Assembly: GCA_903864375.1 (NCBI GenBank)
Contig: CAIPFS010000589.1
Location: 1 to 9,422 of the forward strand
DNA from: an uncultured Verrucomicrobiota bacterium
GTDB taxonomy: Bacteria; Verrucomicrobiota; Verrucomicrobiia; Limisphaerales; UBA9464
Length of the DNA stretch: 9,422 nucleotides
Direction of reading: 5' to 3'
The translations under genes and the position numbers were made by a program. The notes beneath the pieces were generated by a model, which searched no databases, had not been told where the DNA came from, and saw nothing but the letters and a program-made list of their open reading frames with translations. Below, piece after piece: positions 1 to 6,903 of the stretch (position 1 is its first letter; each line of letters begins with the position of its first letter).

Positions 1-1009
1 GTCCCAGATAATGGGTGTGCGGGCTGATGCCGAGCAGTTGAACGTCGATGGGGAGGGAGTAGGAATGCTCGACCAGGTAATTCGTGGTGCCCGGGGGGAT
101 ATCCAGATCGAATCGCACCAATTCCAGGCGGAAGGCGCTGTTGGTGGGGGGGCGGTCTGTGAAGTAGAATCCGATGCTGGCCTGAATGGGTTCCGGCTTC
201 CCCGAGGGATGCAGGTGCAATTGCAGGACCAGGTCACTGTTGGGATTCAGGACCCACGACAATCCATCGGGTGAAAAGTAGGGAACCTTGCCGGGCTGCC
301 ACCCGAGCATCTGCCCACCTGGCATGGTCGCGGTTTCGGGCAATTCCATGCCTGGAAACGACGGCGGGTTCTCGCCAGCCGCCATTCCGCGGGATTTTCG
401 GGTGGCATCAATCTGGATGAATCCGTGATGCACCACGCGTTGATTGCCCGGGTGGAATTCGACCCCACGGATGAAATGCCGCTGTTGCAGGGGAATGGGG
501 ATGACGAAGTTGCGGTAGACATCCTTGCCATCGGGCGCGAGGACGTAGGGTTGGGACATCGTGACCACCAGATCGGGAGGGCCCAATTGCCATCCGTCGG
601 CCCATTGGGGCAGGGCAGGTAAATCCTCCAGGCGCCCCTCCTCCATGCCGTCCTCCACCCATTTTTTGAGCATCTGGATGGAGCCGGGGCTGAGGACGCG
701 TTCTCCAACAAAGTGCCCACAGCTGGAATCGGGAAGCCACGGTGGCATGTACCGCCGCTGGGTCACATCGACGATTTCAGCACTGTGCTTTCGCGCGTCC
801 GCGTAGGTCAGGAGCGGGAACGGAGCTGACAGACCGGGGCGATGGCAGGTGGAGCAATTCTGGAACAGCAGGGGGGCGACATCCCGATTGAAGGTGACAC
901 CGCCGCGGGCCTCGACGCCGAACCCCACAACGGCCAGGAGCACCACCCGCAGGAGCAGTCTTGGGAAAAAGCCGTCAGGACGATAGGGTGTGGCAGGGTT
1001 CCTATTCAT
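1..1009 (-). CDS. haem c / copper type II monooxygenase-like secreted protein (3' end outside window)
   Basis: The frame opens at ATG 1009 and stays open for 336 codons to the left edge, so the C-terminus is missing. Residues 1-34 look like a signal peptide (basic R-L-L-L-R, then a hydrophobic run ending V-E-A). A short cytochrome region follows, with one haem c motif CSTCH at 52-56 and a downstream MPPW (88-91) that could supply a distal Met. From about 160 the sequence resembles copper type II ascorbate-dependent monooxygenase domains (PHM/DBH fold): adjacent His194-His195 in VVHHGF, an H-x-H at 265/267 in LQLHLHPSGK, and PHTH at 330-333 fit the two copper sites. The family hydroxylates small substrates with copper and an electron donor; the substrate here is unknown. 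The start overlaps the redoxin stop (ATGA), so the two are probably translationally coupled. No good Shine-Dalgarno precedes it. Copper ligands are inferred by pattern, not by alignment. Confidence 0.85.
   Translation of the reverse strand, partial: MNRNPATPYRPDGFFPRLLLRVVLLAVVGFGVEARGGVTFNRDVAPLLFQNCSTCHRPGLSAPFPLLTYADARKHSAEIVDVTQRRYMPPWLPDSSCGHFVGERVLSPGSIQMLKKWVEDGMEEGRLEDLPALPQWADGWQLGPPDLVVTMSQPYVLAPDGKDVYRNFVIPIPLQQRHFIRGVEFHPGNQRVVHHGFIQIDATRKSRGMAAGENPPSFPGMELPETATMPGGQMLGWQPGKVPYFSPDGLSWVLNPNSDLVLQLHLHPSGKPEPIQASIGFYFTDRPPTNSAFRLELVRFDLDIPPGTTNYLVEHSYSLPIDVQLLGISPHTHYLG
1006..1009 (-). promoter_or_regulatory. ATGA start/stop overlap (translational coupling)
   Basis: On the minus strand the redoxin TGA (1008-1006) shares bases with the ATG (1009-1007) of the cytochrome-monooxygenase. 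The preceding bases (cctccgcttcc) contain no purine-rich ribosome binding site. Re-initiation by ribosomes finishing the redoxin is therefore the likely way the downstream gene is translated. Confidence 0.75.
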
Positions 1010-1605
1010 GGAAGCGGAGGGAGATGACACCCGACCGCCACGGTTTCCGCCACCGGAATCGGGCGTCCGCCCAACACCGCATCGAGGACATCCCGAAGTT
1101 CGTGGGTGGTCGCCTCGGGACGGGACTGCCCGAGTCGCAGGTGTCGGTCGTCAATGCGTCCCCGATAAACAGGCTGTCCACGCGAATCGATGACCGCAGC
1201 TTCCGGTGTCCGGCTGACCTTTAATGTTTGAGCGAGTTCCTGTCGCGGGTCCCGAAGACCTGGCAGGGTCAGTTGGTACTCCTTCAGGTGTCGGCGGACG
1301 GATTCCGGTGTCTCGGTCGGCTCGCAATAAACCGCCCAGAATTGCACATCCCGAAGAGAGTAGGCGGATTGGATTCGCTGGAGCTCCGGGGCATAACTGT
1401 TGGAGATCGGGCAATCGGTGCTCAGAAAAATAAAAACCGTGGCCGGGTGGCCGCGGTTCGTGTTCCAGACAAACGGTTCTCCGCTCAACAGGGTGACCCT
1501 CTGGAACGGTCCGAGGGAAGCCGGGGCGGCACCGTGAGTGCCAAAAACCAACAAGGCGAAGGCCGCGACTTTGAGAATTCGCCTCAGCCCGGGAAAAGGG
1601 GCCAT
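1006..1605 (-). CDS. secreted redoxin (thioredoxin-fold, AhpC/TSA-like)
   Basis: 199 residues from ATG 1605. Residues 1-28 form a signal peptide (basic LRRILK, hydrophobic AAFALLVF, small residues GAAPA), so the protein should act outside the cytoplasm. The thioredoxin fold is seen in VFIFLSTDCPISNSYAPE at about 57-74. There the active cysteine is Cys65 in a C-P-I-S arrangement, not CxxC. The usual cis-proline sits in SRTPEA (131-136). Cys94 and Cys193 (VAVGC near the C-terminus) are other cysteines that could resolve Cys65 or contact a partner. This is the DCPISN subgroup of redoxins, of unproven substrate. A GTG at 1617 in the same frame would overlap the DUF1501 stop (GTGA) and add four residues; I chose ATG because the signal peptide is compact from there. 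An upstream extension of the open frame to 1833 runs opposite no conserved sequence and overlaps the DUF1501 gene, so I discard it. Confidence 0.86.
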   Translation of the reverse strand: MAPFPGLRRILKVAAFALLVFGTHGAAPASLGPFQRVTLLSGEPFVWNTNRGHPATVFIFLSTDCPISNSYAPELQRIQSAYSLRDVQFWAVYCEPTETPESVRRHLKEYQLTLPGLRDPRQELAQTLKVSRTPEAAVIDSRGQPVYRGRIDDRHLRLGQSRPEATTHELRDVLDAVLGGRPIPVAETVAVGCHLPPLP

Positions 1606-1613
1606 CCGACAGT

Positions 1614-3062
1614 TCACGCCAGAACCCCGGTGATGACCTCCCCGTAGACATCGGTCAACCGCATGTCCCGACCGCTGTAGCGGAAGGTGAGGTGGGTGTG
1701 GTCGATTCCGAGGAGATGGAGCATGGTGGCGTGAAGGTCGTGAATGGTGACCTTGTTTTCCACCGCCTTGTATCCGTAGTCGTCGGACGCACCGAAAATG
1801 GTGCCCCCCCGAATCCCGCCGCCCGCCATCCACATGCTGAAAGTGAACGGATTATGGTCCCGACCATCGCTCCCCTGGGCAAACGGGGTGCGCCCAAACT
1901 CACCACTCCAGACCACCAGGGTGGACTCCAGGAGACCCCGGGACTTGAGGTCCTTGAGCAGACCGGCGATGGGTTGATCGACGAAACGGGCGTTGGTTTC
2001 GTGACCGTTTTTGAGATTTCCATGCTGGTCCCAGCGATCCCCGGCTCCGTTGGGGCAGGTCAGTTCGACAAAACGGACACCGCGCTCCACCAACCGCCGG
2101 GCCAGAAGGCATTGCGCCCCAAAGGTGCGGGTGCCCTCGGCGGGGGCATTCAGACCGTAGAGTTCCCGCGTGGCCGCTGATTCGCGGGAAATCTCCATCA
2201 AGTCCGGCACGGCCAGTTGCATCCGGGCGGCCAGTTCGTAGTTGGAGATCGCGCTTTCGAGGCTGTCGAGACTTCCGTAGCGGGAAATCACCTCGGCATC
2301 CAATTGACGCATCAGGGCCAGCTTCCTTCGCTGCAACTCCGGCCTGGCCTCGGTGGGTTCCACATTGGCGACGGCCTGTCCCCCGGGACGGAAGATCGAA
2401 CCCTGGTATGTGGCAGGAAGAAATCCACTGTTGAAATTGTCCAATCCCCCCGGCGGGATCAGGCCCCCGTTCAACACCACGAATCCGGGAAGGTCAGCAT
2501 TTTCGGTTCCCAGTCCGTAACCCGCCCAGGCCCCCATGCTGGGGCGACCTTGAAGCCCGCTTCCGGTATGGAGGAAATAGTTGGCATTGGTGTGCTCGGA
2601 GAACTCGCTCGTCATCGACCGGATGACGGCCAGATCATCGACACATTGGGCGACATGGGGAAACAGGTCGCTGACCGGGATACCGCTTTTCCCGTACTGC
2701 TTGAAAGCCCAGGGCGATGCCAGGGTGGAACCGTTGTTATTGAACTGGGTCGGCTCCATCTTCATGCCAAACGGCTTACCGTTCTCGGCAATCAGTCGCG
2801 GCTTGGGATCGAAGGTGTCCACCTGGGACGGACCTCCGTCCATATAGAGAAAGATGATGTTTTTCGCCCGCGCTGCGTAGTGGCTCTGCCGGGGGGCCAG
2901 TGAATTATCCCGCGGCGATCCGGACGGGGCGGCCCCGATCACCCGCTGCGGCGCGAGCAGGGAGTGGAATGCCAATGCCCCGAAACCCATGGCGCATCGG
3001 GACAGCATCTCCCTCCGACTGACCGGACGGGGGGCAAATTGACGGCAGTGGTGTCCGTTCAT
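1614..3062 (-). CDS. DUF1501 family protein (sulfatase/alkaline-phosphatase-like fold), Tat-exported
   Basis: 482 residues from ATG 3062, one base after the stop of the upstream cytochrome gene. The N-terminus has a twin-arginine signal: SRREMLSR at 15-22, then a hydrophobic stretch to about 45 ending V-I-G-A. The rest matches the DUF1501 pattern: FLYMDGGPSQVDTFDPKP at 71-88, VVWSGEFGRTP at 383-393, GRDHNP at about 400-405, IHDLHATMLHLLGID at about 440-454, and YSGRD at 462-466. These Asp/His/Glu blocks resemble metal-site motifs of the alkaline phosphatase superfamily, but no activity is established for the family. Length is normal. DUF1501 genes are commonly paired with PSCyt1/DUF1549/DUF1553 genes in planctomycetes and verrucomicrobia, as here, so the two products probably work together in the envelope. 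The open frame continues upstream to 3266, but that part overlaps the neighbour and lacks the Tat signal at its start. Confidence 0.92.
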   Translation of the reverse strand: MNGHHCRQFAPRPVSRREMLSRCAMGFGALAFHSLLAPQRVIGAAPSGSPRDNSLAPRQSHYAARAKNIIFLYMDGGPSQVDTFDPKPRLIAENGKPFGMKMEPTQFNNNGSTLASPWAFKQYGKSGIPVSDLFPHVAQCVDDLAVIRSMTSEFSEHTNANYFLHTGSGLQGRPSMGAWAGYGLGTENADLPGFVVLNGGLIPPGGLDNFNSGFLPATYQGSIFRPGGQAVANVEPTEARPELQRRKLALMRQLDAEVISRYGSLDSLESAISNYELAARMQLAVPDLMEISRESAATRELYGLNAPAEGTRTFGAQCLLARRLVERGVRFVELTCPNGAGDRWDQHGNLKNGHETNARFVDQPIAGLLKDLKSRGLLESTLVVWSGEFGRTPFAQGSDGRDHNPFTFSMWMAGGGIRGGTIFGASDDYGYKAVENKVTIHDLHATMLHLLGIDHTHLTFRYSGRDMRLTDVYGEVITGVLA

Positions 3063-3063
3063 G

Positions 3064-6000
3064 TCAGTTGAGGTAAATGAATTCTTTGACGTTGAAGAGG
3101 ACGTGTCCGAGGTCCGCCCACACCCGGACGTCCTGAATGTCTGCCCCCGCATAGCTGGCGATCTGATCTTGAACAAAGGATTTTGCGGAATCGATTTCCG
3201 TGGTCGTCGGGCTTCGGCCAAAGGCTTTCCGGTACATGGCAAAAATCCGGGCTTCAACATCTGCACCCGGTGGGGTCGACTTTGCCCAGGTCACGGCCTG
3301 GTCCACCACGAACGGATCATTCATCAATATCAGGGCCTGGGCCGGCACATTGGAGAGATTGCGCCGCCCCATGGAATTGAAGGGAATCGGGGTGTCAAAG
3401 GTCAGCATCATCGGGTTCAGGAAATTTCGGCGGACCTCCTGGTAAATGCTGCGGCGTCCGTCGCCATCCAAAGGACCGCTCTGACCGGGGCGACCCCGAC
3501 CGTCCATGAAGGGTGTCAGATGGACCGGTACGGAGGGGCCCCCTGGCTTCAAGTTGAGGCGTCCCGACACGGCCAGCAGGGCATCGCGGATGGCCTCTCC
3601 CTCCAGTCGCCGGACGTTCATCCGGTGCAGCAGGAGGTTTTGCGGGTCGGACTCCTCCGCCCCGGAATCGGTGGGGCGACTGGACATCTGATAGGTCCGG
3701 GAAAGGACCAGTTCACGGATCAGTTGTTTCAACGACCAGCTCTGCTCATGCACAAAGCGGTTTGCAAGGTAGTCGAGCAATTCCGGATGGGATGGATGCT
3801 CGCCCAGGACTCCAAAATTGTCGACCGTAGCCACCAGTCCGCGTCCGAACAGATGATGCCACACACGATTGACCATCACCCGTCCGGTCAGGGGATTGGA
3901 CGGATCGGTGATTTGTCGGGCCAATTCCAGGCGACCGCTGCCGGAACGAATCGGAGGTTGATTGGTCCCAGCCAGGGCTTCAAGGAACCGGCGGGGAGCC
4001 AATTCCCCGGGACGTCGGGAAGCGCCGCGTATCAACACGGTTTCGTCCAGTCCGCTTCCCTCCAGCATGGCGGGTGCGGTGGCGGAATGGGGATGCACCC
4101 GGGCCGCCAGGCGTTTCTGGGGTTCCAGCAACTCACCCGCCTTCAACGTCAACTGCTGCCGTGCCGGGGAGTCCGGGGGGCACAGAAGATCGAGGTGCCG
4201 AACCATCCAATCGGCGACTTCCCATTGAGGCGTCGAAAAAGTGCCGGTGGCCCCGTGGAGGATGGCGTTGGCCACGGAAGGCAAAGCCGTCACGAGGCGA
4301 TCGGCCGGGGTGCCATCGAGCTGCTTCCAATCCGCTGGAATATCCGTCGAATTCAGCGGAGGGCGAACCTCGGAGGATACGACCTGCGCCACGGCCATGA
4401 GGCCGGTTCCCATCGGGCTGAATTCAACGTGAAGGTGATGTCCCACGTAATCGCCCAGGTTTTGTTCGACCCAGGTCCATCGGTCGGCGGGTGTCTGCCA
4501 TTCGTGCAGCAACGCCCCATGCAACGGTCCATTGACCATCAGATGGGAGTCGACGCAGGCATAGGCGCGACCGGCACCCCGCACCAGGTACCACAGTCGG
4601 GCATGGGCCAACCGGAAATCCGGGGAACGCAGGGTTTGTTCGCTTCGCTCCCAGCCACCCAACCGCCCCGTGTCACGATCTCCCCCCTCCACCGAAAGGC
4701 CGCTCCAGAACGGCTGACGCCATGCCGCCGCCCGGGTGCTTAAACCCTGCACGGGCTGTTCCGGGGAGACACCGGGGATCGCCTCACCCGGGGCCAGCGG
4801 TTGCCGTCCAAAACTGAAGCCATCCTGAAGCCAGGGACTGCAGGTGCCTGACCCGGGTGAGTAATCCGTAATCACGGTCCAACCATTGGTCGGCGGAGCC
4901 GCCTCCGCAGGGCGGGGTGCAGACTCCAGGATTAGATGAGGGGGATGTCCGGGGTCCAGGCGAGCGGCTTTCAATTCCCTCCACCAGGCCACGGTTTCAA
5001 CCGTCAGGGTTCCGCCAAGAGCGGCCTCTCCCAAGGGGTGGGCACTCTGTTGAATCCGTTCTGCCGCCTCCACGGTTTCCCGATGCGTTTGAAGGCCTTC
5101 GACCCCGGTCTGAAGAGTCAGTTTCAACAATTGAGGGCGGAGGCTCTGGTGAAGGTCCTCCAATTCCGCGGAGATCTGACGGTGCGCCTCGATGGATTCG
5201 AATCGAACCTGACGATAGCCGCTGCTGATGAGGTACCCCGAGAGCGCGTAATAGTCTCGTTGCGAAATGGCGTCGAATTTATGGTCGTGGCATCGGGCAC
5301 ATCCCAGCGTCACGCCCAGGAAGGTCTTGCCCATCACATCGATTCGGTTGTCGAGCCGGTCGGTTTCATCCTGACGAATATCCACTGGCGAGTGAACCTC
5401 CTCGCCCAGAAACCAAAAACCGGTTCCCAAAACCGATTCGTTGGCGCCGGTTACCGGATTCAGACGGGCGGGAATCAGATCCCCCGCCAGATGTTCCCGG
5501 ACCCATTGGTCGTAGGGGACATCCGAGTTGAGTGACCGGATGACATAATCCCGGTACTGCCAGGCATTGGGAATGGCCGGGTCGAACTCGTGCCCGCGGG
5601 TTTCCGCATAGCGCACGAGGTCCAGCCAATGGCGGGCCCAGCGCTCGCCAAAGCGCGGGGAGGCCAGCAGGCGGTCGACCACCGTCACCCAGGCGGTCGA
5701 AGAGGCATCGGTCAGGAAGGCGTCGATTTCGGACGGGGTCGGTGGAAGGCCTGTCAGGTCAAAGGTGATGCGACGCAACAGGGCCTCCTTGCCGGCGGAT
5801 GGCGCGGGCTTCAATCCAGCCCGGGTCAGGCGGTCGAGAATAAATCGGTCCGCTCCCACCCGCGGCCACGTACTGTCCGAGACCTGGGGAGGGGTGGAGG
5901 CGACCACCGGCTGCCAGCACCAATGCTCCGATTTCCGCTTTTGAAGATCGAAGCCGGCGCGTTTGGCGGTTTTGGGCGGTTCATCGGGCCATGGGGCACC

Positions 6001-6894
6001 ATTCTGAACCCATGCGGTCAGGTCGGCCACCTGTTCGGGCGACAACCGCTTCTTCGGCGGCATCTGAAGGTCTGGATTGCCATATCGAATGGCCTCGATC
6101 AGCAGACTCTTCTCCGGTTGACCCGCGATCATGGCAGGCCCGGTATCGCCGCCTTTGAGGGCATCCTCCCGGCTGTCGAGAAACAGGTTGGCCTTGAGTT
6201 TCTCCCCGGAATGACTGTGGCAGGAGTAACACTGATCGGTGAGCACCGGGCGAATCCTGCGTTCGAAGAATTCAACCTGCTCTGGCGTGGCCGCGCCTCC
6301 CATGACCAGCACGCAACTGCCGAGAAACCAGGCGACAAATTGGAAGCCAATGAACCGGAGGCTGGCGAACGGGTGAACTGTCTTCGTTCGAGGCCAGAGC
6401 CGTCCCGCTGGCCCGCGCAGCAGAGCGTCGACATGCTTTTCTCCCCAATCACTACTGATCCTTACATCTTTCGATATAGATGTAATCGATTGAATCAGAG
6501 CAACATCAGCAGGGCTGTCGAGCCGCCCGTCGGAGGGACACGCTCCTGCAAGTCCCCCATCATTGCGGGGAACACCACCGGTCCCGTTCGAAAGGCACCA
6601 CCGTGTCGAGGGTGCCAGCGAACCGACTGCGGGTGACGCAGAAGATAGAGATGAAACCGCTTCCTGTTGGAGGGGGTATCCGAGGCGATCCGAACCGCCG
6701 CGGCTCGCCGGGAGGCTCGCCCTACCGTGGCCTCGTGACTCATCAGGGTAACCGACTGAATAGCTGCCACATGGGTAGGGCGAGGTTCCTGCCGAGCCCC
6801 TCGTGGTCCAGGCCACGTCGATTTCGCATCGGCGAAGCCCACGGGCCGTCCGCAGGACCGAGTCGAAAAGACGGCTGGTCTCGGTTTTTAGCAT
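3064..6894 (-). CDS. PSCyt1-DUF1549-DUF1553 cytochrome protein; listed as whole open frame, true start probably near 6434
   Basis: Large exported cytochrome-like protein. Numbering from ATG 6894, the family-like part starts near residue 170. A signal peptide spans about 172-202. The PSCyt1 domain has a haem c motif CYSCH at 222-226 and LQMPPKK at 277-282. DUF1549 (about 345-560) carries LRRITFDLTGLPP, FGERWARHWLDLVRYA and a second CxxCH in GCARCHDHKFD at 531-541. A Trp/Gly-rich beta-sandwich-like middle lies at about 670-845. DUF1553 (about 985-1255) carries GRVMVNRVWHHLFGRG and SNVPAQALILMND. Its biochemical role is unknown; two haems suggest electron transfer. Residues 1-150 are probably not real: they cross a non-coding repeat and show no family similarity. 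The frame has no ATG or TTG between 6893 and the signal peptide, and only one GTG, near 6816. A well-placed ribosome site and ATG (6434) exist but lie one frame away, so either the start is non-standard or a base is missing. First gene of a four-gene operon. Confidence 0.88.
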   Translation of the reverse strand: MLKTETSRLFDSVLRTARGLRRCEIDVAWTTRGSAGTSPYPCGSYSVGYPDESRGHGRASLPASRGGSDRLGYPLQQEAVSSLSSASPAVGSLAPSTRWCLSNGTGGVPRNDGGLAGACPSDGRLDSPADVALIQSITSISKDVRISSDWGEKHVDALLRGPAGRLWPRTKTVHPFASLRFIGFQFVAWFLGSCVLVMGGAATPEQVEFFERRIRPVLTDQCYSCHSHSGEKLKANLFLDSREDALKGGDTGPAMIAGQPEKSLLIEAIRYGNPDLQMPPKKRLSPEQVADLTAWVQNGAPWPDEPPKTAKRAGFDLQKRKSEHWCWQPVVASTPPQVSDSTWPRVGADRFILDRLTRAGLKPAPSAGKEALLRRITFDLTGLPPTPSEIDAFLTDASSTAWVTVVDRLLASPRFGERWARHWLDLVRYAETRGHEFDPAIPNAWQYRDYVIRSLNSDVPYDQWVREHLAGDLIPARLNPVTGANESVLGTGFWFLGEEVHSPVDIRQDETDRLDNRIDVMGKTFLGVTLGCARCHDHKFDAISQRDYYALSGYLISSGYRQVRFESIEAHRQISAELEDLHQSLRPQLLKLTLQTGVEGLQTHRETVEAAERIQQSAHPLGEAALGGTLTVETVAWWRELKAARLDPGHPPHLILESAPRPAEAAPPTNGWTVITDYSPGSGTCSPWLQDGFSFGRQPLAPGEAIPGVSPEQPVQGLSTRAAAWRQPFWSGLSVEGGDRDTGRLGGWERSEQTLRSPDFRLAHARLWYLVRGAGRAYACVDSHLMVNGPLHGALLHEWQTPADRWTWVEQNLGDYVGHHLHVEFSPMGTGLMAVAQVVSSEVRPPLNSTDIPADWKQLDGTPADRLVTALPSVANAILHGATGTFSTPQWEVADWMVRHLDLLCPPDSPARQQLTLKAGELLEPQKRLAARVHPHSATAPAMLEGSGLDETVLIRGASRRPGELAPRRFLEALAGTNQPPIRSGSGRLELARQITDPSNPLTGRVMVNRVWHHLFGRGLVATVDNFGVLGEHPSHPELLDYLANRFVHEQSWSLKQLIRELVLSRTYQMSSRPTDSGAEESDPQNLLLHRMNVRRLEGEAIRDALLAVSGRLNLKPGGPSVPVHLTPFMDGRGRPGQSGPLDGDGRRSIYQEVRRNFLNPMMLTFDTPIPFNSMGRRNLSNVPAQALILMNDPFVVDQAVTWAKSTPPGADVEARIFAMYRKAFGRSPTTTEIDSAKSFVQDQIASYAGADIQDVRVWADLGHVLFNVKEFIYLN
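6441..6446 (-). promoter_or_regulatory. strong Shine-Dalgarno before ATG 6434
   Basis: Minus-strand GGGGAG, a 6-base spacer (aaaagc) and ATG at 6434-6432. This is the best ribosome site I see in the window and sits where the signal-peptide-bearing cytochrome protein should begin. Its ATG reads one base out of frame with that protein, which makes this site the key to the start problem. Confidence 0.55.
6462..6485. promoter_or_regulatory. AT-rich perfect palindrome, possible operator or 5' leader hairpin
   Basis: TTACATCT (6462-6469) and AGATGTAA (6478-6485) are perfect inverted repeats separated by 8 bases (ttcgatat). The island is strikingly AT-rich in a GC-rich window and lies about 16 bases upstream of the Shine-Dalgarno of the cytochrome operon. 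An 8+8 spaced dyad at this place fits a transcription-factor operator or an RNA hairpin in the leader. I cannot assign a regulator. Confidence 0.45.
6473..6503 (-). promoter_or_regulatory. weak sigma70-like promoter candidate for the cytochrome operon
   Basis: On the minus strand TTGCTC (6503-6498) could serve as -35, with TATATC (6478-6473, 19-base spacer) or TCTATA (6480-6475, 17-base spacer) as -10. The match to consensus is poor. The call rests mainly on the local AT-richness and on its place just upstream of the operon. It overlaps the palindrome at 6462-6485, which would suit repression. Confidence 0.2.
6594..6616. other. small hairpin (6-bp stem)
   Basis: GGCACC (6594-6599) pairs with GGTGCC (6611-6616) around an 11-base loop. 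There is no T-run on either side, so it is not a typical intrinsic terminator. Function unknown; it may be chance in GC-rich DNA. Confidence 0.25.
6702..6798. repeat. REP/BIME-like imperfect inverted repeat
   Basis: Two 25-base arms, 6702-6726 and 6774-6798, are reverse complements at 21 of 25 positions. The inner CTCGCCCTACC / GGTAGGGCGAG core is perfect (11 bases). The stem continues inward with GTGGC (6727-6731) and GCCAC (6766-6770), leaving a 3-base bulge and a 34-base loop. The shape is that of a bacterial interspersed palindromic element, probably transcribed into a long hairpin downstream of the beta-propeller gene. From memory, similar GGTAGGGCGAG...GCCGAGCC elements recur between genes of Verrucomicrobiota; I cannot check that here. 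It carries no transposase gene. Confidence 0.7.
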
Positions 6895-6903
6895 CAGCGT
6901 GGA

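Larger units (their letters stand above)
6447..6893. other. non-coding region between the beta-propeller gene and the cytochrome operon
   Basis: About 450 bases with no convincing gene. In minus-strand order it holds an unremarkable tail after the beta-propeller stop, a hairpin pair at 6802-6817 (CGTGG/CCACG), the REP-like inverted repeat 6702-6798, a 6-bp hairpin at 6594-6616, a short GGGAC/GTCCC pair at 6535-6556, and the AT-rich palindrome 6462-6485. An open frame crosses the whole region, but its translation is rich in Ser, Gly, Arg and Pro and has no recognisable pattern. It probably holds the end of one transcription unit and the promoter of the next. Confidence 0.6.

Noticed and set aside
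1606..1833. 76-codon upstream extension of the redoxin
   Set aside because: Overlaps the conserved C-terminus of DUF1501, is rich in His/Arg/Gly in the manner of an off-frame reading, and would bury the signal peptide.
2217..2903. 228-codon open frame on the plus strand
   Set aside because: Opposite the conserved core of the DUF1501 gene; no motif of its own.
3061..4743. 560-codon open frame on the plus strand
   Set aside because: It lies entirely opposite the DUF1549/DUF1553 gene, whose minus-strand product matches known domains. The plus-strand translation has no recognisable motif and fits a GC-rich antisense shadow.
6300..6330. Possible lipobox (L-G-S-C) in the cytochrome signal peptide
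   Set aside because: The cysteine is followed by more hydrophobic residues (V-L-V-M), and Gly at the -2 position is unusual, so ordinary signal peptidase cleavage is more likely.
6129..6452. 107-codon minus-strand frame starting at GTG 6452 / ATG 6434
   Set aside because: It has the good ribosome site but its product after about residue 25 is a shadow of the cytochrome domain; I treat it as evidence for a lost base, not as a gene.
5590..6636. 348-codon open frame on the plus strand
   Set aside because: Antisense to the cytochrome domain of the same gene and its upstream region; composition is shadow-like with no domain pattern.
6436..6894. 150-residue N-terminal extension of the cytochrome protein
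   Set aside because: Not believed as protein because it crosses the REP-like repeat and the AT-rich palindrome, has no family similarity and leaves the signal peptide internal. It is kept in the coordinates only because no alternative in-frame start near the signal peptide is clear.
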